From assembly GCF_900102495.1 (NCBI RefSeq), contig NZ_FMVQ01000012.1:32931-96930 (forward strand): DNA of 64,000 bases. The letters run 5' to 3'. The notes beneath the pieces were generated by a model that worked only from the letters and a program-made list of their open reading frames with translations, made no database searches and had not been told where the DNA came from. The stretch comes from Nitrosospira sp. Nl5 (GTDB lineage: Bacteria > Pseudomonadota > Gammaproteobacteria > Burkholderiales > Nitrosomonadaceae). The position numbers were made by a program, and so were the translations under genes. Each line of letters begins with the position of its first letter. Position 1 is the stretch's first letter. Positions 46,643-55,729 of this stretch are shown piece by piece.

Positions 46643-47629
46643 ATGCCGAGTTTCTTCAAATCCAAAAATAATCCTGCGCCTGCCGGCACCCCGTCCGCGA
46701 ATTGGGCAGCCAAAGTCAGACAGGGCCTCTCCCGTACCCGCGATAATCTGGGCAAACAGTTCTCCGGCTTGTTCGGTGGCGGGAAGATAGATGAGGCCCT
46801 CTACGAGGAACTGGAAACCATACTGCTGACAGCTGATACCGGCGTGGCCGCAACCAGCTGGCTGCTTGCAGAACTGCGGCGGCAGGTCAAACGCAATGGC
46901 CTGACCGATGCGGCGCAACTGAAGGAGGCATTACAGCAAGCGCTTGTCGACCTGCTTACCCCGCTGGCGCAGCCCCTGGACACGGAGGTGAACAAGCCCT
47001 TCATCATTATGCTGACCGGCGTGAATGGCGCCGGCAAAACCACCTCCATCGGCAAACTCGCCCATCATTTTCAATCGCAGGGAAAAACTGTGCTGCTCGC
47101 GTGCGGCGACACTTTTCGCGCCGCCGCACGCGAGCAGCTTATTGCCTGGGGCGAGCGTAATGGCGTCGCGGTGATTGCCCAGGAAAGCAACAGTCAGCAA
47201 AAAGGAGATCCCGCGGCGGTGATATTCGATGCCGTGAATGCCGCGAAAGCGCGGGGCATCGATATTGTGCTGGCGGATACCGCCGGACGGCTCGCCACAC
47301 AACTGCATCTGATGGAGGAGATCAAGAAAGTTAAGCGCGTCATTGCCAAAGCCGAACCAGGCGCGCCTCATGAAGTCTTGCTGGTGCTCGATGCCAATAT
47401 TGGCCAGAATGCGGTGAATCAGGTACAAGCCTTCGACGACGCCCTCGGCCTCACCGGTCTCATTATTACCAAGCTTGACGGTACCGCCAAAGGCGGGGTC
47501 ATCGCCGCTATCGCCAGGCAACGCCAGCAAAAGCCACCATTGCCAATCCGCTTCATTGGCGTGGGCGAAGGCATGGATGATTTGAGGCCATTCGACGCGC
47601 ATGAATTTGTCGAAGCGTTGTTTGATTGA
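46643..47629 (+). CDS. ftsY: Signal-recognition-particle receptor FtsY
   Basis: FtsY is the SRP receptor GTPase that delivers ribosome-nascent-chain complexes to the inner membrane. The 328-residue product has a short basic N-terminal A region and a full NG domain: G1 GVNGAGKTTSIGKLAHHF (about 116-133), DTFRAAAREQL (near 148), DTAGRLATQLHLMEE (near 210) and TKLDGTAKGGVIAAIARQ (near 272-289). It is divergent from the M16 genes and leads ftsY-ftsE-ftsX-rpoH. Confidence 0.97.
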   Translation: MPSFFKSKNNPAPAGTPSANWAAKVRQGLSRTRDNLGKQFSGLFGGGKIDEALYEELETILLTADTGVAATSWLLAELRRQVKRNGLTDAAQLKEALQQALVDLLTPLAQPLDTEVNKPFIIMLTGVNGAGKTTSIGKLAHHFQSQGKTVLLACGDTFRAAAREQLIAWGERNGVAVIAQESNSQQKGDPAAVIFDAVNAAKARGIDIVLADTAGRLATQLHLMEEIKKVKRVIAKAEPGAPHEVLLVLDANIGQNAVNQVQAFDDALGLTGLIITKLDGTAKGGVIAAIARQRQQKPPLPIRFIGVGEGMDDLRPFDAHEFVEALFD

Positions 47630-47677
47630 ATGCCGGAAATATTGAAAAATGCAGCCGGTGCCACACTACAATAGTCA

Positions 47678-48331
47678 ATGATTAGCTTCAGCCAGGTCTG
47701 CAAACGTTATCCTAACGGCTTCGATGCACTCAAGAATATCGGCTTCACCCTTGAAGCAGGTGAAATGGCCTTGATAACCGGTCATTCCGGAGCCGGCAAG
47801 AGTACGCTGCTGAGGCTCATTGCGGCCATCGAGCGCCCCACTTCCGGCAGCATTATTGTCAATGGCCAGAATGTCAGCGCGCTTAAGGGCGGAGCAATCC
47901 CATTCCTGCGGCGCAATCTCGGGCTGGTTTTTCAGGATCAGAAGATCCTGTTCGATCGCACTGTTTTTCACAACGTGATGCTGCCTCTGCAAATTACCGG
48001 TTTTCATTCCAAAGCGGCAACAGGACGCGTGCGCGCCGCACTTGACAAGGTTGGATTGCTGGACAAAGAGAAGGCAAGGCCCATTACACTTTCCGGCGGT
48101 GAGCAGCAACGCCTGTGCATCGCGCGCGCGATAGTAAATCGGCCTTCCATACTCATCGCCGATGAGCCGACCAGCAATCTGGACGCTGATTATGCAAGGG
48201 ACATTATGGGAATGTTCAAGTCGTTTCACCAGGTTGGGGTAACGGTCCTGATAGCCACCCATGACGTGGAATTGCTTGGCAGCACGCCGCTGCGTATTTT
48301 TGCCCTCAACCACGGCGAATTGACGGCATGA
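47678..48331 (+). CDS. ftsE: Cell-division ATP-binding protein FtsE
   Basis: The 217-residue ABC ATPase of the FtsEX complex, which activates periplasmic peptidoglycan hydrolases at the septum. Walker A is LITGHSGAGKSTLLRLIA (about 32-49), the signature LSGGEQQRLCIARAIV (near 137-152), and Walker B ILIADEPTSNLDADYA. It is 48 bases downstream of ftsY and overlaps ftsX by four bases. Confidence 0.97.
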   Translation: MISFSQVCKRYPNGFDALKNIGFTLEAGEMALITGHSGAGKSTLLRLIAAIERPTSGSIIVNGQNVSALKGGAIPFLRRNLGLVFQDQKILFDRTVFHNVMLPLQITGFHSKAATGRVRAALDKVGLLDKEKARPITLSGGEQQRLCIARAIVNRPSILIADEPTSNLDADYARDIMGMFKSFHQVGVTVLIATHDVELLGSTPLRIFALNHGELTA

Positions 48332-49236
48332 GAGTCTGGCTCTCTCATCACTCATACGCTCTTGTGCTGGCGCTTAAACGGCTGGTGGGCGCCCCCATCG
48401 GAAGCTTGCTCAGCATTGTCGTAATGGGGATCGCCTTCAGCCTGCCTGCTGGCATCTACATGCTGCTGGAAAATCTCCAGGCGTTCTCGGGACAGGTCTC
48501 GGGTGCGCCGCAACTGAGCCTGTTCCTGAAACTGGACGCTAATAACGAGGTGGTAGCGCAAATTGAATCACGCCTGAGAGAACACCCTCGGGTCGCGAGC
48601 TTCGAGTTCATTTCCAGGGATAGCGCCTTGGCGCAGCTCAAGCAGGACAGTGGATTGGGAGACATAGCGGACAGTCTTGAACAGAATCCGCTACCCGATG
48701 CTTTTGTGATCAATGCCGGAACCCTCTCGCCCGAGGCGCTGGAAGAATTACGGGCGGAGCTGCAGACGTTGCCCGGCATCGAACATGCGCAGCTTGATTC
48801 TGCTTGGGCCAAGCGGCTGGATGCGTTGCTCAAACTGAGTCGGCTGGCGGTACTAATACTTGCCGGCCTGCTGAGTTTCGCGCTGGTGGCCGTGATATTT
48901 AACACCATACGTCTACAAATTCTCACGAAGCGGGATGAAATAGAGGTGTCGAAATTGATCGGCGCGACCAACGGCTTCATCCGTCGCCCTTTTCTCTATT
49001 TCGGCGCCATCCAGGGAATGGCTGGCGGAGCGGCCGCGTGGTTCATTATCTCTCTTGGAATCCACCTGATAGACGATGAACTGGCTGAATTAATGCGGCT
49101 ATATGAAGTCAATTTGCGCCTCTATCATCTTTCCCCCGAGGACAGCCTGAGTCTATTGCTATTCTCGGCGTGCCTGGGCTGGGTGGGAGCCTGGTTATCG
49201 GTAGCGAATCATCTCCGGAAAACAGAACCAAGATAA
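48328..49236 (+). CDS. ftsX: Cell-division permease FtsX
   Basis: A 302-residue four-helix inner-membrane protein. TM1 is LLSIVVMGIAFSLPAGIYML (about 28-47). A periplasmic domain follows (about 50-165), then TM2 LAVLILAGLLSFALVAVIF (about 173-191), TM3 around IQGMAGGAAAWFIISLGIHLI, and TM4 SLSLLLFSACLGWVGAWLSVA near the C terminus. It partners FtsE and transmits ATP hydrolysis to cell-wall amidases. Confidence 0.96.
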   Translation: MRVWLSHHSYALVLALKRLVGAPIGSLLSIVVMGIAFSLPAGIYMLLENLQAFSGQVSGAPQLSLFLKLDANNEVVAQIESRLREHPRVASFEFISRDSALAQLKQDSGLGDIADSLEQNPLPDAFVINAGTLSPEALEELRAELQTLPGIEHAQLDSAWAKRLDALLKLSRLAVLILAGLLSFALVAVIFNTIRLQILTKRDEIEVSKLIGATNGFIRRPFLYFGAIQGMAGGAAAWFIISLGIHLIDDELAELMRLYEVNLRLYHLSPEDSLSLLLFSACLGWVGAWLSVANHLRKTEPR

Positions 49237-49330
49237 TTCATGAGCTTATGCATCCTCGGCAGGGAACTTTCCGAATCTGTTGACTCTCTTATTCGAAGAG
49301 TTTAATTTAGTAAGGGACCAAGGAGGATAT

Positions 49331-50176
49331 ATGAGTTTTGCTTTAGCGGTACCTTCGGCCAGCGGCAGTATTGAAAGCTATATTCAATCTGCCAATCGCT
49401 ATCCCATTCTTTCCCAGGAAGAAGAAATCCGCCTGGCGCGCTCCCTGAGAGATGAAGATAATATCAACGCAGCCCGTCAACTGGTGTTGTCGCACTTGCG
49501 CGTAGTGATCGCCATTGCTCGCGGTTACAAGGGTTATGGCCTGCCTCAGGCCGACCTGATTCAGGAAGGCAACGTCGGACTTATGAAAGCAGTCAAACGC
49601 TATGATCCTGAACGCGGCGTCAGGCTGGTATCGTTCGCGGTGCACTGGATCAAGGCGGAAATCCATGAGTTCATACTGCGTAACTGGCGGCTGGTAAAGA
49701 TCGCCACTACCAAGGCGCAACGCAAACTGTTCTTTAACCTGCGCAGCATGAAGCCGGTTCTGGATACCATGAACCCCTTGGAAGTCAATGCTGTGGCTAA
49801 GCAGCTGGGTGTGAAAGCTGAAGAAGTGGTGGAAATGGAGACGCGCTTCAACGGACGCGATATTCCGCTTGAACCGCTATCTGAGGATGATGATGAGACC
49901 TTCAGTCCCATCGCCTATCTTACAGATGGCTCGGAACCCCCACAATTGCTGGAGGCCGAACAAACAAAGCGCTTGCGCGGCGAAGGACTGGAACAGGCGC
50001 TGGCCAGCCTGGACGCCCGGAGCCGTCATATCATCGAAGCGCGCTGGCTGCGGGAAAAAGATACTACCGCAACCCTGCATGATCTTGCGGGCGAACTGGG
50101 CGTTTCCGCCGAGCGTATCCGTCAGATTGAGGTCAAGGCAATGCAGAAAATGCGAGGGGCGATGGCGACTGAATAG
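49331..50176 (+). CDS. rpoH: Heat-shock sigma factor RpoH (sigma-32)
   Basis: The 281-residue alternative sigma factor for chaperone and protease genes. Region 1.2-2 starts at YPILSQEEEIRLARSLRD, with the core motif PQADLIQEGNVGLMKAVKRYDPERGVRLVSFAVHWIKAEI (about 75-115). The RpoH box QRKLFFNLR (near 134) is diagnostic. Region 4 ends with the helix-turn-helix GELGVSAERIRQIEVKAMQKMR. The ATG at 49331 is preceded by AAGGAGGATAT, a strong ribosome-binding site, and replaces the longer open frame from 49280. Location after ftsYEX is conserved. Confidence 0.97.
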   Translation: MSFALAVPSASGSIESYIQSANRYPILSQEEEIRLARSLRDEDNINAARQLVLSHLRVVIAIARGYKGYGLPQADLIQEGNVGLMKAVKRYDPERGVRLVSFAVHWIKAEIHEFILRNWRLVKIATTKAQRKLFFNLRSMKPVLDTMNPLEVNAVAKQLGVKAEEVVEMETRFNGRDIPLEPLSEDDDETFSPIAYLTDGSEPPQLLEAEQTKRLRGEGLEQALASLDARSRHIIEARWLREKDTTATLHDLAGELGVSAERIRQIEVKAMQKMRGAMATE

Positions 50177-50193
50177 GTCCACCCCCCTTCGCA

Positions 50194-50442
50194 TCAGCTT
50201 CGGCTGCTCGCCGCCCACTGCTCCGGCGTCAGGGTTTTCATGGACAACGCATGGATTTCTTGCTTCATCCTGTCGCCGAGTGCGCGGTATACAAGTTGGT
50301 GCTGCTGCACCATATTCTTTCCCCGGAATTCAGGACTGACAATAATGGCCTCGAAATGACGGCCGTCATCGCCCTCCACTCGTACCAGATCGCAGGGCAT
50401 GGAGGTTTCAATATGATTTTTTATGCTTTCCGACGTGACCAT
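50194..50442 (-). CDS. ibaG: BolA/IbaG-family protein
   Basis: An 82-residue BolA-fold protein. The core HFEAIIVSPEFRGKNMVQQHQLVYRALGDRM (about 29-59) contains the second-alpha/beta motif of the family, with a conserved histidine pair. IbaG/BolA proteins bind glutaredoxins and 2Fe-2S clusters. The gene is convergent with rpoH and stands downstream of the ABC-2/mla genes, as in many betaproteobacteria. Confidence 0.9.
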   Translation of the reverse strand: MVTSESIKNHIETSMPCDLVRVEGDDGRHFEAIIVSPEFRGKNMVQQHQLVYRALGDRMKQEIHALSMKTLTPEQWAASSRS

Positions 50443-50577
50443 TCTTTCTTCCTTTATATTGATAATTCAATAATTCTCCGAAGCTAGTTCTCCGAAGGGA
50501 TTATCCCGGTTCGAATAAAAACGAAAACTCTGCGATTTATTGGAGGCAGTCCATTCGCAACACGGTTCAGAGTACCC

Positions 50578-51333
50578 TTAATGGCGAATCTTGTGGCCTG
50601 CCTTGAGCATCCGCAGTGTCAGCCATGATACCGCCAGGAAGCATGCCGCTACAATCCCGAGACTGGCATAAGGGGAAATATCGGATACGCTGAAAAAACC
50701 ATAGCGGAATCCGTCTATCATGTAGAAGAAAGGATTCAAGTGCGATAATCCCTGCCAGAAAGGCGGCAATGAGTGAATCGTATAAAATACTCCAGATAAA
50801 AATGTCAGCGGCAGGATGACGAAGTTTTGAAATGCGGCAAGCTGATCGAATTTTTCCGCCCAGATCCCCGCGATAATCCCTAACGCGCCCAGCAAGGCGC
50901 TGCCTATCAGGGCAAATACGAATACCCATACGAACGAGCGCAAGGGTACATCGAAAAACCCGAGTGTCACCAGGTAAACTCCCAGTCCTACAGCCAGCCC
51001 GCGCACTACCGCAGCCAGCACATAGGCCAAAAATATTTCCCGGTAAGAAAGTGGCGACAATAGGACAAAGACTAGATTGCCTGAGATTTTCGATTGAATC
51101 AAGCTGGATGACGAGTTGGCGAAAGCGTTTTGCAGCACTGCCATCATGACCAGGCCCGGAATCAGAAAAACCGTGTATGGCACGCCTGGATATACCTGTA
51201 AGCGTCCTTCCAGGACATGGGAAAAAATCATCAGATAGAGCAACGTGGACAGCATTGGCGCAAAAACGGTCTGAAACCCGACCTTCCAGAATCGCAGCAA
51301 TTCCTTGTAGAGCAGAGTAGGAAACCCGCTCAT
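50578..51333 (-). CDS. ABC-2-type transporter permease (YadH-like)
   Basis: A 251-residue permease with six predicted membrane helices, among them VFAPMLSTLLYLMIF, PYTVFLIPGLVMMAVLQNAF, YVLAAVVRGLAVGLGVYLVTL, FVWVFVFALIGSALLGALGII and FVILPLTFLSGVFYTIHSLPPFW (the ABC-2 signature region near 175-197). It overlaps the ATPase gene by four bases, forming an exporter of the YadGH/NodIJ type. The substrate is unknown; proximity to mla suggests an envelope compound. Confidence 0.9.
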   Translation of the reverse strand: MSGFPTLLYKELLRFWKVGFQTVFAPMLSTLLYLMIFSHVLEGRLQVYPGVPYTVFLIPGLVMMAVLQNAFANSSSSLIQSKISGNLVFVLLSPLSYREIFLAYVLAAVVRGLAVGLGVYLVTLGFFDVPLRSFVWVFVFALIGSALLGALGIIAGIWAEKFDQLAAFQNFVILPLTFLSGVFYTIHSLPPFWQGLSHLNPFFYMIDGFRYGFFSVSDISPYASLGIVAACFLAVSWLTLRMLKAGHKIRH

Positions 51334-52253
51334 GCGGATGCCGATTCCTGGCTTCTGGTGTTGCCCATGATTTTCACGAATACTTCTTCCAGATCAGGCT
51401 GCAATACCTGCATTTCCAGGACTTGCGCCTGCGCGACGCGCAATGCCGCCATCACATTTTCAAGCTGCGAATATTCCTTGATCGCGAGGATGTAATACCC
51501 TTCCTCGCGACTGCTCATCAACGATTGTAGCGCCGCAGGCAGTATATCGGGCGACAGCCGTAGCCGAATCGAGCATCCCGGAATGCTATTGATGAGATTC
51601 CTGATGCTGTCGAGTGCAACGATACGACCTTGTTTGAGCATCGCCACCCGGTTGCATAACGCTTCCGCTTCATCGAGATAATGGGTGGTAAGCACAATGG
51701 TGTGACCGTTGCGGTTCAATTGCTTGATGAAACGCCAAAGTGCTTCACGCAATTCCACATCCACGCCAGCGGTCGGCTCGTCCAGTACGATCACCGGAGG
51801 CTTGTGCACGAGTGCCTGAGCCACCAGCACCCGACGCTTCATGCCGCCGGAAAGAGTGCGCATGTTGGCGTCGGCCTTGTCCGCAAGATCGAGATGATGA
51901 ATGATCTCGTCTATCCAGGCGGCATTATTCCTCAGGCCATAATAGCCGGATTGAATCGCAAGCGTTTCCCGAACGGTAAAGAATGGGTCAAATACCAGCT
52001 CCTGGGGCACGACTCCCAGCATGCGCCGCGCTTCCCGGTAGTCAGCAACGACATCGTAGCCCATCACTCTGACGCTACCGCTACTGGCTCGCATCAGGCC
52101 CGCAATGATGTTGATAAGCGTGGTCTTTCCCGCACCGTTGGGGCCGAGCAAGGCAAAAAACTCTCCCGTCCCGATTTCCAGATCGACAGCACCCAAAGCA
52201 TGCAGTCCGCCGAAGCGCTTGTGCACCCGCTTGACTTCGATTGCCAGAGTCAT
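51330..52253 (-). CDS. ABC transporter ATP-binding protein (YadG-like)
   Basis: A 307-residue ATPase. Walker A is LLGPNGAGKTTLINIIAG (about 38-55), signature LSGGMKRRVLVAQALV (near 137-152) and Walker B VIVLDEPTAGVD. A C-terminal extension of about 80 residues (QPDLEEVFVKIMGNT near 285) is typical of drug and lipo-oligosaccharide exporters. The ATG at 52253 (MTLAIEVKRVHKRFGG) fits the family better than the upstream start at 52301. It is followed by the matching permease. Confidence 0.9.
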   Translation of the reverse strand: MTLAIEVKRVHKRFGGLHALGAVDLEIGTGEFFALLGPNGAGKTTLINIIAGLMRASSGSVRVMGYDVVADYREARRMLGVVPQELVFDPFFTVRETLAIQSGYYGLRNNAAWIDEIIHHLDLADKADANMRTLSGGMKRRVLVAQALVHKPPVIVLDEPTAGVDVELREALWRFIKQLNRNGHTIVLTTHYLDEAEALCNRVAMLKQGRIVALDSIRNLINSIPGCSIRLRLSPDILPAALQSLMSSREEGYYILAIKEYSQLENVMAALRVAQAQVLEMQVLQPDLEEVFVKIMGNTRSQESASA

Positions 52254-52428
52254 TTGAGAAGTAAATAAGATAAAGGCTGCCAGGACAGCGGCAGCGGGCA
52301 TAGGCGTATTCCGCCACGCGGGATTGATGCTTCCGCCGAGAAGGCGATAGACCGGGCGCTGGCATTTCCGGTCGTCGTGCTTGGGGAATACCTATTCAGC
52401 ACTTCACCAAACCCGCAGACTTGATGAC

Positions 52429-52722
52429 TTACGCCAGGGAGATTAATCCGGAAACGCCGTACAATTGAGCAAGACCTTTCAGGTTCTGCGGAGCGTTGGC
52501 GAAGCGAATCCTACAGTTGCGGCGGCGAGCCTCACGCTGCCATTCCAGTAACATGCTGACAGCCGAGGAGTCTACTTCGGTCACTTGTGCCAGATCTATT
52601 ATCAGATCATCCCGGTTAAACAACGCGATGCCCCGCTCCACCAGCGCAACGACGTTATGGATGGTTACTGATCCCTTTACGCTCAGTTTACCGTCCTCGG
52701 ACTGAAGCATTTCAGCTGCCAC
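52429..52722 (-). CDS. mlaB: STAS-domain protein MlaB
   Basis: A 97-residue STAS-domain protein, the cytoplasmic regulatory subunit of the Mla phospholipid transporter. The fold is evident from LSVKGSVTIHNVVALVERG, DLIIDLAQVTEVDSSAVSMLLEWQREARRR (near 41-70, with the conserved DSSA serine) and IRFANAPQNLKGLAQLYGVSGLI. It is the last mla gene, following mlaC with a three-base gap. Confidence 0.88.
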   Translation of the reverse strand: MAAEMLQSEDGKLSVKGSVTIHNVVALVERGIALFNRDDLIIDLAQVTEVDSSAVSMLLEWQREARRRNCRIRFANAPQNLKGLAQLYGVSGLISLA

Positions 52723-52725
52723 GCA

Positions 52726-53364
52726 TTACTCGGCTAAAGCTTTTTTATCGCCGGCTATCAGGGAACGATTCTTTTCCATCAGGGTTTTGATCAATTTGTC
52801 CACGCCGCCCTCATGAACCTGGCTATTGAAAGTACTGCGGTAATTGGTTACCAGACTTACCCCGGCCACTGTCACGTCGTACACTTTCCAGCTGTCGTCC
52901 GTTTTTTCCATGCTGTAATCGATCGGCACAGATTGTTGACCGTGACCTTGTATCACCTGGGTTTTTACGGTGGTATTATTATCGGTGGGTTGGGCTTTCA
53001 GTGGCTCAACCTTGATCGTGTGGTCACGGTAAGTGGTCAATGCGTTGGAATAAGTACGCACCAGCAGGGTACGGAATTCCTTCACCAGTTGCTCCTGTTG
53101 CTCAGGAGCAGCCTTGGACCAATTCTTGCCCATCGCCAGCCGGGTCATGCGGGTAAAGTCGAAATGAGGCAGTATCTTGGCCTCCACCAGATCGAGAATC
53201 TTGGCGGTATTGCCTGCACGGATATCCTTGTCCTGTCTGACAATGGAGAGTACCTCCTGGGCAGTGTCGTTTACCAGCTTGTCTGGACTGACTTCCGCTG
53301 CCCATACGGGAAGCGCAAGCAACCATGCAGCCAGGAATACGTATACACCGTAATATTTTTTCAT
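52726..53364 (-). CDS. mlaC: Phospholipid-binding periplasmic protein MlaC
   Basis: A 212-residue Tgt2/MlaC protein that shuttles phospholipids across the periplasm. The signal peptide MKKYYGVYVFLAAWLLALPVWAA precedes the mature helical fold (DKLVNDTAQEVLSIVRQDK, then FDFTRMTRLAMGKNWSKAAPEQQEQLVKEFRTLLVRTYSNAL). DSWKVYDVTVAGVSLVTNYRSTFNSQV is the C-terminal signature. The ATG at 53364 has AGCGAGGAA upstream; the frame is open to 53418. No MlaA gene is present here. Confidence 0.94.
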   Translation of the reverse strand: MKKYYGVYVFLAAWLLALPVWAAEVSPDKLVNDTAQEVLSIVRQDKDIRAGNTAKILDLVEAKILPHFDFTRMTRLAMGKNWSKAAPEQQEQLVKEFRTLLVRTYSNALTTYRDHTIKVEPLKAQPTDNNTTVKTQVIQGHGQQSVPIDYSMEKTDDSWKVYDVTVAGVSLVTNYRSTFNSQVHEGGVDKLIKTLMEKNRSLIAGDKKALAE

Positions 53365-53443
53365 GATTTCCTCGCTAAAATTGATCTTAAGTACAAAATA
53401 AACCAGAACAGTTACCACCGGTAAAAATTACAGCTTGTCCTTG

Positions 53444-53911
53444 TCAATCCTTGTCCCCCTCTGCCGCCTTGTTGAACAGAAACCGCCCGATCAAGTCTTC
53501 CAAAACTATCGCCGAATTCGTTTTCATGATTTTGTCGCCCTCCTTTAGCGAGGTCTCGTCGCCGCCAGCCGCCAAACCGATGTATTGCTCGCCCAAGAGG
53601 CCCGCAGTCAGTATGCTGGCGAATGTATCCTTGGGAAACTGATAGCGGCTGTCTATGCTCATGGTGACAGCGGCGTCGAACGTCTCGGTATTAAGCCGGA
53701 TATCGGTCACACGGCCAACCACCACACCTGCGCTTTTCACCGGCGCTCTAACCTTCAAACCGCCGATATTCTCAAAATTTCCAATCAGCATATAGCTTTG
53801 CGCTGCGCTGTAAGTGCCCATATTTCCCACTTTCAACGCCAGAAACAGTAACGCGCCGATTCCGACGATGACAAATAGTCCTACCCATAAATCCATCACT
53901 GTGCGCTGCAT
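53444..53911 (-). CDS. mlaD: MCE-domain protein MlaD
   Basis: A 155-residue single-span protein. An N-terminal membrane anchor (WVGLFVIVGIGALLFLALKVGN, about 8-29) is followed by one MCE domain (YMLIGNFENIGGLKVRAPVKSAGVVVGRV, then LNTETFDAAVTMSIDSRYQFPKDTFASILTAGLLGEQYIGLAAGGDE). The MCE hexamer forms the lipid tunnel above MlaE. The gene is joined to mlaE, sharing one base. Confidence 0.95.
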   Translation of the reverse strand: MQRTVMDLWVGLFVIVGIGALLFLALKVGNMGTYSAAQSYMLIGNFENIGGLKVRAPVKSAGVVVGRVTDIRLNTETFDAAVTMSIDSRYQFPKDTFASILTAGLLGEQYIGLAAGGDETSLKEGDKIMKTNSAIVLEDLIGRFLFNKAAEGDKD

Positions 53912-54708
53912 CAGCTCATTCCCCTGAACATGAACGAGGTCAAAACAAAATCGAGTCCCAGAATTGCCAGGGAGGAAGTTACCACGGTACGGGTAGTGGC
54001 TCCGGATACTCCCTCCGCAGTAGGCGATGCATCATAACCCTCGAACACCGCAATCGCCGTCACCGCCACGCCAAAAACACAGGTTTTGATAATGCCGTTG
54101 ACAATGTCGTACCGGAAATCCACCGCATTTTGCATTTGTGACCAGAATGAACCCTCATCCACGCCGATGACCACCACTGCTACCAGGTAACCGCCAAAAA
54201 CGCCAATGGTGGAAAACAGCGCAGCCAGAAACGGCATAGAAATCACCCCCGCCCAAAAACGGGGGGCAACCACCCGCGCGATTGGGTCCACTGCCATCAT
54301 TTCCATTGCCGCTAATTGCTCAGTGGCTTTCATCAAGCCGATTTCCGCGGTAATCGCCGATCCTGCACGACTGGCGAACAATAGCGCTGCGACCACCGGC
54401 CCCAGTTCCCGTACCAGTGATAATGCAACCAGCGTGCCCACGGCTGACTCGGCACCATATTTTTGTAACGTCTCGTAACCTTGTAAACCCAGCACCATGC
54501 CGACGAACAGTCCCGACACAAGGATAATGATCAGCGATAGCACTCCGGTAAAATAAAGCTCACGGATAACCAGGCCAAAACGCCGCAGGCTAGTGCCCGA
54601 CTTAAGCAGTGTCAACAGGAAAAACCGGCTAGCGTAACCCAAGCGCCAAATGCTGTCTATTACGCGATGACCGACGCCACGGATGCCGATAACGATGCGT
54701 CTAGGCAA
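53911..54708 (-). CDS. mlaE: Mla phospholipid transporter permease MlaE
   Basis: A 265-residue MlaE/YrbE-family permease. The membrane segments include LSLIIILVSGLFVGMVLGLQGY (about 58-79), ALSLVRELGPVVAALLFASRAGSAITAEIGLMKATEQLAAMEMMAVDP (the family core, about 93-140) and the C-terminal VVTSSLAILGLDFVLTSFMF. Its start overlaps the end of mlaF by eight bases. Confidence 0.95.
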   Translation of the reverse strand: MPRRIVIGIRGVGHRVIDSIWRLGYASRFFLLTLLKSGTSLRRFGLVIRELYFTGVLSLIIILVSGLFVGMVLGLQGYETLQKYGAESAVGTLVALSLVRELGPVVAALLFASRAGSAITAEIGLMKATEQLAAMEMMAVDPIARVVAPRFWAGVISMPFLAALFSTIGVFGGYLVAVVVIGVDEGSFWSQMQNAVDFRYDIVNGIIKTCVFGVAVTAIAVFEGYDASPTAEGVSGATTRTVVTSSLAILGLDFVLTSFMFRGMS

Positions 54709-55513
54709 AACCGGTCTCCAGTTTCAGATCGCTCGCATAAGCTTCTGCGGGGTAGTGGAATGAAACGGGGCCGTCTTCTTCCCCATGCACGAACTGATGC
54801 ACGAACGGCGCAACGGAGCCACGTACTTCGGCTGGCGTGCCATGTGCAGCAATCACGCCCTCGGAGATAAAATAAACGTAGTCAACAATTTTCAATGACT
54901 CCTGCACGTCATGCGTTACGACCAGGGAGGTCATTCCCAAGGCGTCCGTCAGACGACGGATCAAATTTCCGATCACGCTTAGGGAGATGGGATCAAGTCC
55001 GGTAAAAGGTTCATCATACATAATGAGCACCGGGTCGAGCGCAATCGAGCGAGCCAACGCCACGCGCCGCGCCATTCCTCCCGACAGTTGGGCAGGCATC
55101 AGATCATGTGCGCCACGTAAACCGACGGCCTGGAGCTTCATCAACACCAGATCGCGAATCATGGGTTCCGGCAAATCGGTATGTTCCCGCATCTGGAAAG
55201 CCACGTTATCAAACACTGACAGATCGGTAAACAACGCGCCAAACTGAAATAGCATACTCATTTTTCGGCGCATCCGGAAAAGGTCATCCCTTTTTAGCTC
55301 ATGCACTACCTTGCCGGCAATTTTGACGTATCCCGAGGATGGGGTAACTGCGCCGCCGATAAGACGTAACAGCGTGGTCTTGCCGCTACCGCTGCCGCCC
55401 ATGATCGCGATGACTTTGCCACGCAACATGGTCATGTTGATTCCCTTCAGGATGGAACGCTCTCCATAGGAGAAATTCAATCCTTTGATTTCGACCAAGG
55501 CTTCAGGTGTCAT
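54701..55513 (-). CDS. mlaF: Mla phospholipid transporter ATPase MlaF
   Basis: A 270-residue ABC ATPase. Walker A is IMGGSGSGKTTLLRLIGG (about 36-53), with the signature LSGGMARRVALARSIAL (near 143-159) and Walker B VLIMYDEPFTGLDPISL. FQFGALFTDLSVFDNVAFQMREHT is the characteristic Q-loop region. It heads mlaF-mlaE-mlaD-mlaC-mlaB on the minus strand; the region upstream holds a copy of the inverted-repeat element. Confidence 0.96.
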   Translation of the reverse strand: MTPEALVEIKGLNFSYGERSILKGINMTMLRGKVIAIMGGSGSGKTTLLRLIGGAVTPSSGYVKIAGKVVHELKRDDLFRMRRKMSMLFQFGALFTDLSVFDNVAFQMREHTDLPEPMIRDLVLMKLQAVGLRGAHDLMPAQLSGGMARRVALARSIALDPVLIMYDEPFTGLDPISLSVIGNLIRRLTDALGMTSLVVTHDVQESLKIVDYVYFISEGVIAAHGTPAEVRGSVAPFVHQFVHGEEDGPVSFHYPAEAYASDLKLETGFA

Positions 55514-55590
55514 TCTGTTCGAAAAACGGATGCTGATTTGACGGGTTTCGATTTTAATCCAAATGTGCTGCTAGCACAGCTCATAATTTC

Positions 55591-55710
55591 AACCCATATT
55601 AATCCGTTAGGGCGCGAGATGATGGTTGGGAGAAGTCCATAGCTTGGTCTATCGACGCCGGACAAGCGGCGAAAATGGCCGCAAACTGACCGCCAGCACT
55701 CGGGTGGGTT
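55591..55710. mobile_element. MITE-like element upstream of mlaF (copy 2, shortened, inverted)
   Basis: In reverse-complement orientation this 120-bp stretch matches the element at 30256-30433. A 78-base block (55626-55703) agrees with 30293-30370 at 70 positions, and an adjacent 19-base block (55607-55625) agrees with 30400-30418 at 18. Relative to copy 1 it lacks a 29-base internal piece and most of one terminal repeat, but its ends still read AACCCA and TGGGTT. It lies between mlaF and the DUF3426 gene. Confidence 0.75.
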
Positions 55711-55729
55711 CAAGGTACGCGACGCTGCA

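Noticed and set aside
50198..50212. CAGC-TTCG-GCTG hairpin between rpoH and ibaG considered as a terminator
   Set aside because: The stem is only four pairs, lies in the ibaG coding end, and no T-run follows on either strand.
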